NCBI RefSeq assembly: GCF_033963835.1
Contig: NZ_JAXBME010000027.1
Coordinates: 1-48,884 of the forward strand
Length of the DNA: 48,884 nt
Direction: 5' to 3'
DNA from: Cytobacillus sp. IB215665
GTDB taxonomy: Bacteria > Bacillota > Bacilli > Bacillales > SM2101
In this document: one piece after another, positions 1 through 7,151 of the stretch
How the letters are laid out: each line of letters opens with the position of its first letter
How positions within the stretch are numbered: the first letter of the stretch is position 1
Position numbers and translations under genes: made by a program
Notes under the pieces: model-generated
Told to the model about the DNA's origin: nothing
Database searches by the model: none
What the model saw: the letters and a program-made list of their open reading frames with translations, nothing else

Positions 1-2056
1 AGGCAAATTCCAATACTATGAGCCTAGCGGACACACGCCCACGACATACAACCATGAAGCTATCAAAGTAAAAAGGTACATTCCGAAAGATACAGCAAAA
101 GAGATCCTTAGTAGGCAGCAAAGAATATTAGTAAACTCTGCTACTGGAAGCGGAAAAACAACGGCATTTTTAGATGCATTCAAAGAACTGGAGAGCGAGA
201 AAAATCACTTTTACATATTTTCAGCTCCAACAATTGCCCTAACTTTGCAGAATGCTACTAAACATAAGCTAATGTGCGTGAAGGGGCAAACTAAGAACCT
301 GTTTAAAGAGGTTGCTCATTATGTAAGAAGTGGCAAGCGTATTTTCATATCAACCTATGATATGGCACCTGTGTTAGTTGAGTTTTTACGAATACTAAAT
401 GAGAATATGAAATTTAGTTTAGTAGTAGACGAGATGCACAAGTTTGTAACAGATTATGATTTGAATTATCGCTATGAAGCTATCAAAAACTTACATGAAA
501 TCAGCCATCAAGCTGCGTCATTTGTAGGTTTAAGTGGAACGATTGATGATATTTACAAAAATGAATTTGAAACAGTAATTGAAATTGATAACGGAAATCC
601 TCAGTCACCATGCCAGGAGTTTGCAGTGTACACCTATGAAAAGAAAGCTGACTCGTTGCCTGAACTAGCACAATTAATTGAGGTATGGACAAGCAAGCGC
701 AAATTATTGATATATATACAGTCAAAAAAGCAGATTGAGAAGCTTAAGAAGTTGTTACAACGCAAGGGAATAAAGGTACGAGCGATAAATGCGAACAGTA
801 AGAGCAACCCAACCTACAAGCAATTAGTAGATAGTGAGACGATAGATTCTGATGTACAAGTAGTTTTAACAACGAGCGTTATTGCTGATGGAGTGAACAT
901 TCAAAATGATGTTGAATGGGAAGTTATTGCAGTCTGTAACGATTATTCTAACCTGTTTAATTATTCATCTATTAAACAAATATCGAACAGATTACGGAAC
1001 ACATACAGAAGGTTTTCCGTTTTCATGCAAGAGCCACGCAACAAGGATAAACAAAGGTTTGAACTAGAGAATGCGTACCAATTTCGCCTACGGTTGGCGA
1101 CACAAATTGTTAGTGAAATCAATGGCCACCCTTACTTTGATCCTAGCTTATTTCGTTCAAGTATTATCGAGCGTAGATATGGCATCTATCAAGGTATGGA
1201 AGGCTTAGAAATAGATACATTATTCCTGCGTCACGCAGTGTCAGAAGAGCAAGAACGATACTTTTACGGTTATCGAATAGCATTTATTGAAGCAGTAGAA
1301 AAAGCTCTTCACATGAAATCTGAAGGCATCTTGAACATATCCGAAGAGATCCGTCAGAAGAAACTAGACTTAACATTCATAAGGGATATCCTGAATGAAC
1401 TTGATGAATTAGAAGAACAAGAGGAAGAGGAAAAGGCTTCCGGCATAGGTCAAATGTTCACACAAGACATTTACAAGGCATTTGTGGAACAAGACGAAGT
1501 GAAGCTTAATGAGTTCAAACAAGTTGTGTCACCTATACATTATTCTTGCCTCACAAAAATTACTAATCTAGCTGACTTCCGAACTTGTCACAAGATAGTT
1601 ACGAAGGTGCATCGTAAGGCCGACACACACGCCTTCTACAATGCGATTAGGCATCTAGCAGAGGCAAACTACTTGATGGCTTTATCTCGCCCCAGCAAGA
1701 CCAAAAGAGTATTGGTAGGATTACTTAAACTTGAGGGATTTATGCCTAATGTTGAGTTTGAGAGGTGCCTTAAAAAGATTGCTAAACAAACGAAAACCAC
1801 AAAATCAGACGTGAAATTAGTTGAGAAGATGCTTGAGTTTGAAAAGGTTCGAAACAAGAAGGAACGACACAAGCGAATTGTAGGGATCATTAAGCTAGAG
1901 AGTATTGTTGAAAGGTTCGAGTTGAACATGGATACAGTTAAGGCTATTACATTGAATTACAGTAAGCAAAAAGGCAAGACATTTGAAGCTGTAATTAAGA
2001 GTAAATTTGCGCAGATTGAGAACCGTACTAAAGAGGGGCTAGAAACGTTGATTTAA
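1..2056 (+). CDS. Primase-helicase fusion, C-terminal part (gene continues from 47887 across the circular junction)
   Basis: This is the 3' two thirds of a 989-residue protein that starts at 47887; codons begin at base 2. Visible here: a Walker A motif SATGSGKTT (about residues 351-359 of the full protein), a DEAH-like box VVDEMH (D448, E449), a motif III-like GLSGTI and a motif VI-like region QISNRLRN. These mark a superfamily 2-type helicase domain behind an N-terminal primase domain. The roughly 400 C-terminal residues are charged, carry a Glu-rich coiled-coil-like stretch and match nothing I recognise. It probably unwinds and primes DNA during lytic replication. No separate DnaB, DnaC or DnaG gene is seen on the element, which fits an all-in-one replicase. 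Confidence 0.85.
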   Translation, partial: GKFQYYEPSGHTPTTYNHEAIKVKRYIPKDTAKEILSRQQRILVNSATGSGKTTAFLDAFKELESEKNHFYIFSAPTIALTLQNATKHKLMCVKGQTKNLFKEVAHYVRSGKRIFISTYDMAPVLVEFLRILNENMKFSLVVDEMHKFVTDYDLNYRYEAIKNLHEISHQAASFVGLSGTIDDIYKNEFETVIEIDNGNPQSPCQEFAVYTYEKKADSLPELAQLIEVWTSKRKLLIYIQSKKQIEKLKKLLQRKGIKVRAINANSKSNPTYKQLVDSETIDSDVQVVLTTSVIADGVNIQNDVEWEVIAVCNDYSNLFNYSSIKQISNRLRNTYRRFSVFMQEPRNKDKQRFELENAYQFRLRLATQIVSEINGHPYFDPSLFRSSIIERRYGIYQGMEGLEIDTLFLRHAVSEEQERYFYGYRIAFIEAVEKALHMKSEGILNISEEIRQKKLDLTFIRDILNELDELEEQEEEEKASGIGQMFTQDIYKAFVEQDEVKLNEFKQVVSPIHYSCLTKITNLADFRTCHKIVTKVHRKADTHAFYNAIRHLAEANYLMALSRPSKTKRVLVGLLKLEGFMPNVEFERCLKKIAKQTKTTKSDVKLVEKMLEFEKVRNKKERHKRIVGIIKLESIVERFELNMDTVKAITLNYSKQKGKTFEAVIKSKFAQIENRTKEGLETLI

Positions 2057-2061
2057 TCGCA

Positions 2062-2137
2062 TTTAGGGGTGACAGTTAATCCCCATAATAGTTAGTAATA
2101 TATAAACAAATATCATGGGTTTAATTGTCACCCTAAA
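2062..2137 (+). other. Long inverted repeat after the primase-helicase gene
   Basis: Arms 2062-2083 and 2117-2137 can pair over about 20 bp, with one bulge and two mismatches, around an AT-rich loop of 33 nt. The arms contain GGTGACA / TGTCACC. No clear T-run follows, so it may be a processing or regulatory hairpin, or a protein-binding palindrome, rather than a simple terminator. The same GTCACC/GGTGAC core recurs in the aimR leader at 39837-39865. The rest of 2057-2248 holds no gene. Confidence 0.5.
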
Positions 2138-2248
2138 ACGTTGATATACCAAGGATTACAGCGTGTCAAAATGCACGAAAATTAAATGCAAAATGGATAG
2201 CTTCAAAACAGGGCATTTTTTCTACAAATTTGTGGGGGTGAAATAGCC

Positions 2249-2521
2249 ATGAAAAACAGCCAAAATGTTAGGCAAACGATGATGAAAATTATTAATTTCT
2301 TATTAGGTATAGAACAGGAAATTAATTTCAAAATAAATGATTGGTTAAAACATGATGATGAAGCTTTTCAACAAACTGTGAAGCTGTTCAATCAATTAGC
2401 AGAAAACGGTTGGAAGGATCATCATGATAACTTTACAGATTACGAGAGCAAGGACACGGACCAAATAGCAGCAGAGCTATACAAAAGGGCTATGTCATAT
2501 TTCAAGGGGGTTGCTGCATGA
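2249..2521 (+). CDS. Hypothetical protein (90 aa)
   Basis: A small acidic protein of 90 residues with no domain I recognise. A GTGGGGGTG ribosome site lies 8 nt before the ATG. Its stop overlaps the start of the nuclease gene (ATGA), so the two are translationally coupled and probably co-transcribed. It is rich in Asp, Lys, His and aromatic residues and has no membrane segment. The position between the replicase and an ERCC4-type nuclease suggests a part in phage DNA metabolism, but this is inference from neighbours only. Confidence 0.7.
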   Translation: MKNSQNVRQTMMKIINFLLGIEQEINFKINDWLKHDDEAFQQTVKLFNQLAENGWKDHHDNFTDYESKDTDQIAAELYKRAMSYFKGVAA

Positions 2522-3051
2522 ATACAGCGTTACAGATGCACTTTACAGATACCGAGATTAAGAAAATAGAAAAGAGTCTTGTGATTATTACAGATACGAG
2601 AGAGCAGCAAAATAAACATATCCTTGAGTACTTCGATAAAAAGAAAATTCCATACAAACAAAAAGCCATGAAAACAGGCGATTACGCTGCAATGATACCT
2701 AAAAACCCGGAGCTAGGGATCATGCGTGATATATACCTTAATGCAGTAATTGAGAGGAAAAATAGTATCAATGAACTTGTGAGTTCAATCAAGGATAGAC
2801 AACGTTTTGAAAATGAACTGATAAGAGGATCTAAACACCCTTTCTTGTTACTGATTGAGGATATGGACGGGTACAGAAAAATATTGATGGGCGATTACAG
2901 AAGTGAATACAAGCCCAAATCATTACTGGCAAGCATAAAGACGTTTGAAGCAAGATACAACTTTACTACTGTGTTTATTGATCCAATATTTACAGGTAAC
3001 TATATCTATCATCATTTTCTTTACAGAGCAAAGGAGGCATTGAAGGGATGA
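2518..3051 (+). CDS. ERCC4/XPF-type structure-specific nuclease
   Basis: 177 residues with the signature of the XPF/ERCC4 nuclease fold in order: TDTRE near residue 29, KTGDYA near 58 and VIERK near 83, which together give the metal-binding GDx(n)ERKxxxD-type active site. Family members cut branched DNA such as flaps and Holliday junctions. Phage relatives are stand-alone nuclease domains of about this length, without the HhH tail of cellular XPF. It overlaps the genes on both sides by 4 nt, so it belongs to the same operon as 2249 and 3048. Likely job: resolving replication or recombination intermediates before packaging. Confidence 0.85.
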   Translation: MNTALQMHFTDTEIKKIEKSLVIITDTREQQNKHILEYFDKKKIPYKQKAMKTGDYAAMIPKNPELGIMRDIYLNAVIERKNSINELVSSIKDRQRFENELIRGSKHPFLLLIEDMDGYRKILMGDYRSEYKPKSLLASIKTFEARYNFTTVFIDPIFTGNYIYHHFLYRAKEALKG

Positions 3052-3602
3052 ATAAAAAGAAAACCAATCACACAGCGTTAATGGAACAAGTTGCTAAGAT
3101 CAGTGCTGAAACGGCAGTAAATGCAGCGATTGAATATATGGAAGAGCAGAAAAGAAAAGAAGAAAAGGAAAGACGAGATAAACGGCTACGCAACACAAAG
3201 CTATTACTGAAGAATTACCGTTCCTTTGTTCTTCATACAGAGGAAATTACAGAGGACATTAATATCCTTAATGAATCAATACTCGATGATATGATTGAGG
3301 TCAATGAGCTTGCTGTAGAAAGCATCAGACGTAGTAAAAAGCGCACGTTAGCAATGGTTAAGTTCATGAATCAAATGCTAAGTATCTACAAAGTTATATG
3401 CGAGAATTCAAGTAAGCCTGAGGATATGAGAAGATATGAAACGGTTTATCTCATGTACATTTCAGAGGATAAAATGACTGCTAGTGAAATAGCTGAAACC
3501 CATAACATTGATAATCGTACTGTTTACAAAGATATTGATTCTGCAGCAAAAGAGATATCAAGTCTTATCTTTGGTGTAGATGGTATACGATTTGTAAGTT
3601 AG
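3048..3602 (+). CDS. ArpU-like late transcription regulator
   Basis: 184 residues. The first 60 are a highly charged helical or coiled-coil region. The C-terminal 60 hold a sigma-like helix-turn-helix (TASEIAETHNIDNRTVYKDI). ArpU/RinA-type proteins look like this and usually sit just before the packaging genes of Gram-positive phages, where they switch on late transcription. Here it is the last gene of the early operon and lies 1 kb upstream of terS, which fits. The start overlaps the nuclease stop. The identification rests on architecture and position rather than on a diagnostic motif. Confidence 0.7.
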   Translation: MNKKKTNHTALMEQVAKISAETAVNAAIEYMEEQKRKEEKERRDKRLRNTKLLLKNYRSFVLHTEEITEDINILNESILDDMIEVNELAVESIRRSKKRTLAMVKFMNQMLSIYKVICENSSKPEDMRRYETVYLMYISEDKMTASEIAETHNIDNRTVYKDIDSAAKEISSLIFGVDGIRFVS

Positions 3603-3620
3603 GGCAAAAAGAGGGCATTT

Positions 3621-3633
3621 TATGTACAGTACA
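3621..3633. promoter_or_regulatory. Short perfect palindrome after arpU-like gene
   Basis: ATGTAC-A-GTACAT is a perfect 6+6 bp palindrome about 50 bp upstream of a TATAAT box at 3683-3688 (AGTATAAT). It may be an operator or activator site for the late or peptide cassette promoter. No -35 with ideal spacing is seen, which would suit an activator-dependent promoter. Confidence 0.3.
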
Positions 3634-3698
3634 TGGATGTTACTATGATATTGTGAAGTAGTTGTCTCACATTCCTCCTTAGTATAATATTAGTGTTT

Positions 3699-3730
3699 AA
3701 AGTCTATCCGATGGGTAGGCTTCTCTTTTT
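3699..3730 (+). terminator. Terminator-like hairpin, copy 1 of a repeated element
   Basis: AGTCTATCC pairs with GGGTAGGCT (with G-U pairs) around a short loop, followed by CTCTTTTT. The 24-nt core at 3699-3722 recurs at 4104-4127 with one change. It can end the arpU transcript or separate it from the mini-ORFs that follow. Confidence 0.6.
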
Positions 3731-3794
3731 GTTAAAGGGATTAAATAATAAATATAGAATCTATTAGTATAACAACAATGTGCGAGGTGATACG

Positions 3795-3941
3795 ATGATG
3801 GCCGGAGACACTTCAGTTCCTACAGGCGGACGTAGTAGAAGTGGAAGTGGTGACGTTCCAGTTCCTACAGGTGAAAGATTTTTTAATCAAGATGAACCGA
3901 TAGGAGGGTTTATGCCTCCGATTGATCCTGATATAAGTTAA
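3795..3941 (+). CDS. Mini-protein with PTGG/PTGE motifs (48 aa)
   Basis: ATG ATG start after a GCGAGGTGATA ribosome site; 48 residues, no signal peptide or membrane segment. It is rich in Pro, Gly and Ser and holds two related segments, DTSVPTGG (residues 5-12) and DVPVPTGE (20-27), then a tail ending PPIDPDIS. The PTGG motif matches the C-terminus of the candidate AimP peptide at 41223-41414 (PAPTGG), and the DNA CCTACAGGCGG nearly matches there as well (CCAACAGGCGG). It may be a peptide reservoir or decoy. I know of no family for it. It sits 18 nt ahead of a second mini-ORF of similar character. Confidence 0.55.
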   Translation: MMAGDTSVPTGGRSRSGSGDVPVPTGERFFNQDEPIGGFMPPIDPDIS

Positions 3942-3959
3942 CTTGAAAGGGTGAATGAT

Positions 3960-4088
3960 ATGAGAAAAGATCCTATCAATCCTGGAGGGCACCATTTAGA
4001 TCCGATTAATCCAGAGCCAGGTGGAGGACCATCAGTTAAACCTGGAGGCTATCATTTAGATCCAGTTGAACCAAAGCCAGGTGGTTAA
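3960..4088 (+). CDS. Mini-protein with repeated DP-x-x-P-GG motifs (42 aa)
   Basis: Ribosome site GAAAGGGTG, ATG at 3960, 42 residues. The protein is almost entirely repeats: DPINPGG (4-10), LDPINPEPGGG (13-23), VKPGG (26-30) and LDPVEPKPGG (33-42, the C-terminus). No signal peptide. The repeated H(H/Y)-LDP(I/V)-x-P-x-P-GG unit and the terminal Gly-Gly recall small linear signalling peptides and the GG end of AimP on this element. A structural or metal-binding role is equally possible. It is framed by its own ribosome site and by hairpins on both sides of the pair. Confidence 0.6.
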   Translation: MRKDPINPGGHHLDPINPEPGGGPSVKPGGYHLDPVEPKPGG

Positions 4089-4103
4089 TAAATATTGAGT
4101 TAC

Positions 4104-4135
4104 AAAGTCTATCCAATGGGTAGGCTTTATTCATA
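4104..4135 (+). terminator. Terminator-like hairpin, copy 2 of a repeated element
   Basis: Positions 4104-4127 repeat 3699-3722 with 23 of 24 bases identical and form the same stem-loop. The T-run is weaker here (TTTATTCAT). The two copies bracket the 380-bp mini-ORF cassette as direct repeats. Confidence 0.6.
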
Positions 4136-4206
4136 TAATTTTCAATTTACCAATACAGGAAGATATCTCCTTTTGTCGAAATAAGTAGAGTAAAGGAGGT
4201 GTTAAC

Positions 4207-4440
4207 ATGGAGAGTCTAGAAAAGTATGAAGTTATATATAGTTTCCCAGATGGATCAACTGTAATAGAAGAATTCGATGCCAAAAGCATTGATGACATCT
4301 TATATAAGCATGATCTACAAGCTAGCAGGTGGTTTTCAGTTAATGGTGAAAGAATTTGGATAAACAAAGAATATATCCAATATATAAAAATTTTAAAAAA
4401 GAAAGCGAAAAGAGTAATGGATAAGCCATCATACTTGTGA
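4207..4440 (+). CDS. Hypothetical protein (77 aa)
   Basis: 77 residues after an ideal AAAGGAGGTG ribosome site. It starts with a strand-rich stretch (YEVIYSFPDGSTVIEEF) and ends in a basic helix (KILKKKAKRVMDK). It has no cysteines, no membrane segment and no family I recognise. A strong terminator follows at once, so it is the last gene before the packaging region and is separated from the late operon. Confidence 0.7.
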   Translation: MESLEKYEVIYSFPDGSTVIEEFDAKSIDDILYKHDLQASRWFSVNGERIWINKEYIQYIKILKKKAKRVMDKPSYL

Positions 4441-4464
4441 GCATTCCTTCAGGAGTGCTTTTTT
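4440..4464 (+). terminator. Intrinsic terminator
   Basis: AGCATTCC / GGAGTGCT stem with a TTCA loop, followed by TTTTTT. It separates the small gene at 4207 from the late operon. Confidence 0.8.
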
Positions 4465-4504
4465 ATATGGAGAAATACTAGGTTCTTTTGGGACTTAAAT
4501 TCCT

Positions 4505-4525
4505 TGCGGGTAGTCGCCACCCCGA
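4505..4525. other. Candidate cos (packaging) site
   Basis: A GC-rich island in an AT-rich intergenic stretch, about 90 bp upstream of the small terminase gene. It has dyad symmetry: CGGGT ... ACCCCG around AGTCGCC. Read on the minus strand, GGTGGCGACTACCCGC resembles the lambda cosN core (GGCGGCGACC...CGCGG, from memory). A GpA-type terminase cuts at cos, and cos commonly lies just before terS. The call is inference, and the exact nick positions cannot be read from sequence. Confidence 0.45.
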
Positions 4526-4612
4526 AATTTGGCTAGTTTCAAATGAAAAAAGGTCATTTTCGTTTTCGAATATAAATCTTGGGAAATATTTTTTTGAAAG
4601 GCGGTGAAACCC

Positions 4613-5134
4613 TTGTCAAATAAAGGTTTAAGCAAAGAATTAAAAGTTGTAACAAGTGCTCAAATTTCGAAAATCCTTGGTTTTACAACTGCAAGAATAC
4701 GACAACTAGAATCAGAAGGTGCGCTTGTAAAAATATCTCACGGTAAATTTGATTTACCAGCATCGATTCAAAAGTATGTGGAATATATACGGCTTCAAGA
4801 AACTCCTGAAGAAGAATTAGACAAAACAACTGAAGAAACCTTATTGGTTAAAGCCAAGCGTGAAAAAGCTGAGCTTGATTTATCACTTATGAAGGGGCAA
4901 ACACATAGATCAGAAGATATTGAAAGTGTCATGAATGACATGGTTGCAGCCGTCCGTTCAAAAATCTTAGCATTACCATCAAAACTAGCACCTCAATTAG
5001 TGAATTTAGAAAAAATTGCGGTGGTTAAAGAAAAGCTAACTAGTGAAATGCACGATGCTTTAACTGAGCTGTCCGAATATGATCCAGAAGTGTTTTATGG
5101 TTCTGAATATGTGGAGTTGGAGGATGATGGATAA
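4613..5134 (+). CDS. terS: Terminase small subunit (Nu1-like)
   Basis: About 173 residues from TTG 4613, chosen because GGCGGTG lies 7 nt upstream; an upstream in-frame GTG at 4604 sits inside that ribosome site. The N-terminus is a winged HTH of the MerR/Nu1 kind (TSAQISKILGFTTARIRQLE) that would bind cos DNA. The middle is helical and charged for oligomerisation and the C-terminus is acidic, for contact with TerL. Next to a GpA-type large subunit this is the expected DNA-recognition partner. Its end overlaps the terL start. Confidence 0.85.
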   Translation: MSNKGLSKELKVVTSAQISKILGFTTARIRQLESEGALVKISHGKFDLPASIQKYVEYIRLQETPEEELDKTTEETLLVKAKREKAELDLSLMKGQTHRSEDIESVMNDMVAAVRSKILALPSKLAPQLVNLEKIAVVKEKLTSEMHDALTELSEYDPEVFYGSEYVELEDDG

Positions 5135-6917
5135 AAATGTTGTTAAACTGTTTCGTAACATTGCTAAACAATTTGCGCCACCTCCCACCCTAACAGTATC
5201 TGAATGGGCAGATAAATATAGAAAACTATCTCCAGAAGCATCTGCAGAGCCAGGACAATGGAGAACAGATAGAGCACCTTATCAACGTGAAATTATGGAT
5301 GCTGTTAATTCATCTGAATATGAAACAGTAGTCATTATGTCCTCAGCCCAGGTCGGAAAAACGGAACTGTTATTGAATGTCACAGGATATTTTATCGACT
5401 ATGATCCAGCACCTATGATGTTAGTACAACCAACTGATAAGATGGCTGAGGCGTTTTCTAAAGACAGGCTTGCTCCTATGTTAAGGGATTCACCAACACT
5501 CAAAGGTAAGGTGAAGGATGTAAAATCAAGGGACAGTGGTAATACATTGTTACACAAAAAATTTGCTGGTGGTCATATTACATTAGCTGGTGCTAATTCC
5601 CCGGCTTCTCTTGCTAGTAGACCAATTCGCATTGTTTTACTTGATGAAGTGGATCGTTTTCCTTTATCAGCAGGCTCTGAAGGTGATCCCGTTTCACTAG
5701 TATCTAAACGAACAAATACCTTTTGGAATCGAAAGAAAATCCTCGTGAGTACGCCCACAATTAAGGGTGTATCAAGGATTGAATCTGCTTATGAAGATTC
5801 AACAATGGAACAGTGGCACTTGCCTTGTCCTAATTGTGAAGAATACCAGCCTTTAACTTGGGGGAAGATCAAGTTTGACCAGCAACCAATCACAATGGAA
5901 TGTGAAGATTGTGGGTTCAGATTTACCGAACAGGAATGGAAAGCAGGAAAAGGTAGATGGGTGGCTCGGAAAACAAACGTAAAAGCTCGTGGTTTTCATC
6001 TTAATGAGTTATCTAGCCCTTGGAAACGCTGGGAAGAAGTAGTGAATGATTTTAAAGAGGCAAGAGAAGTACAGAAAAAAGGTGACAACGAGCGTATGAA
6101 AGTGTGGGTAAATACTTCTCTTGGTGAAACGTGGGAAGAAGATGGGGAACAATTAGACGAAAACTCATTGATAGATAAGCGTGAAGTTTATAAGGTTGAC
6201 GTTCCTTTAGGTGTAAAAGTATTAACGGCTGCCGTGGATGTACAGGGCGATAGGCTTGAGTGTGAAGTTGTAGGTTGGGGAGCTGGAAAAGAATCATGGG
6301 GTATTGAATATAGGCGTTTTTATGGGGATCCTAGTGAACCTGAAGTGTGGAATGAACTAGATGATTATCTTGATCGCACTTGGAAACGTGAAGATGCTTT
6401 GGATTTGAAAGTTTCTTGTACTGCAATTGATTCAGGCGGTCACCATACGACAGAGGTTTATAGATTTTGTAAAGCAAGAGAGCACAGGAGAATATTTGCT
6501 ATAAAAGGGCAAGGGGGCCAAGGTGTTCCCCTTATTGGGCGCATGTCTCGTACAAAACGTGAGAAATGCGCTTTATTTATTGTGGGAGTTGATTCAGGGA
6601 AGGAACTAGTAGTATCTAGGCTTAAAAAGGAATTTCAAGGTCCAGGATTTTGTCATTTTCCAAGCCAAGCTGATAAAGGGTATGACGAAGAATATTTCCG
6701 TGGTTTAACCTCAGAGAAGAAAGTCATTAGGTACCATAAAGGACGACCAAGGTTTGAGTGGGTAAAGGTAGGAAGTGTTAGAAATGAACCACTTGACTTA
6801 AGGAACTATGCAACTGCAGCCCTTGAGATATTGAACCCTGATTTAGATAAAGAACAACTTGTGAGAAAGAAACGTGTAAAAAGAAAACGTGGTGTATTAA
6901 GTAAAGGTGTGCAATAG
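5124..6917 (+). CDS. terL: Terminase large subunit, GpA family
   Basis: About 597 residues from ATG ATG at 5124/5127, preceded by GGAGTTGGAGG. The ATPase domain shows an atypical Walker A SSAQVGKTE (about residues 81-89) and a Walker B RIVLLDEVDRF (about 171-181). A zinc-knuckle follows (CPNCEEY ... CEDCGF, about 243-278), as in lambda gpA, then the C-terminal nuclease region with acidic residues (AVDVQGDRLE, AIDSGG). It pumps the genome into proheads and cuts at cos. Its length matches the GpA family. It overlaps terS and is followed 15 nt later by gpW, the lambda-like order. Confidence 0.95.
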   Translation: MMDKNVVKLFRNIAKQFAPPPTLTVSEWADKYRKLSPEASAEPGQWRTDRAPYQREIMDAVNSSEYETVVIMSSAQVGKTELLLNVTGYFIDYDPAPMMLVQPTDKMAEAFSKDRLAPMLRDSPTLKGKVKDVKSRDSGNTLLHKKFAGGHITLAGANSPASLASRPIRIVLLDEVDRFPLSAGSEGDPVSLVSKRTNTFWNRKKILVSTPTIKGVSRIESAYEDSTMEQWHLPCPNCEEYQPLTWGKIKFDQQPITMECEDCGFRFTEQEWKAGKGRWVARKTNVKARGFHLNELSSPWKRWEEVVNDFKEAREVQKKGDNERMKVWVNTSLGETWEEDGEQLDENSLIDKREVYKVDVPLGVKVLTAAVDVQGDRLECEVVGWGAGKESWGIEYRRFYGDPSEPEVWNELDDYLDRTWKREDALDLKVSCTAIDSGGHHTTEVYRFCKAREHRRIFAIKGQGGQGVPLIGRMSRTKREKCALFIVGVDSGKELVVSRLKKEFQGPGFCHFPSQADKGYDEEYFRGLTSEKKVIRYHKGRPRFEWVKVGSVRNEPLDLRNYATAALEILNPDLDKEQLVRKKRVKRKRGVLSKGVQ

Positions 6918-6932
6918 GAGGTGAACGGAACA

Positions 6933-7151
6933 ATGCCGTGGGATTTAGCAACTGCGAAGAAACATTTAGATGCGTGGCTTGAAGCAGAACTTGCTGTTTC
7001 AACAGGTCAATCTTATCGTATGGGACCATCACAATTGACTCGTGCCGATTTAGGGGAAATTCGTAAACAAGTTGAGTATTGGAAAAGAGAAGTTATACGA
7101 CTTCAGTCAGGTAAAAGACGAGCAAGACGTATTGTTCCCCGTGATTTATGA
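6933..7151 (+). CDS. Head-tail joining protein gpW-like
   Basis: 72 residues from ATG 6933, with AGGAGGTG 9 nt upstream. Family features: short, helical, basic C-terminus, and a position between the terminase large subunit and portal exactly as lambda gpW. The motif YRMGPSQLTRADL corresponds to the conserved central part of gpW-like proteins. It plugs the portal after packaging so that DNA is retained and the connector can bind the tail. The stop overlaps the portal start (ATGA). Confidence 0.8.
   Translation: MPWDLATAKKHLDAWLEAELAVSTGQSYRMGPSQLTRADLGEIRKQVEYWKREVIRLQSGKRRARRIVPRDL

Noticed and set aside
3813-3995. Minus-strand ORF across the mini-ORF cassette
   Set aside because: It has no ribosome site and no recognisable pattern, while both plus-strand mini-ORFs have good ribosome sites and internal motif repeats.
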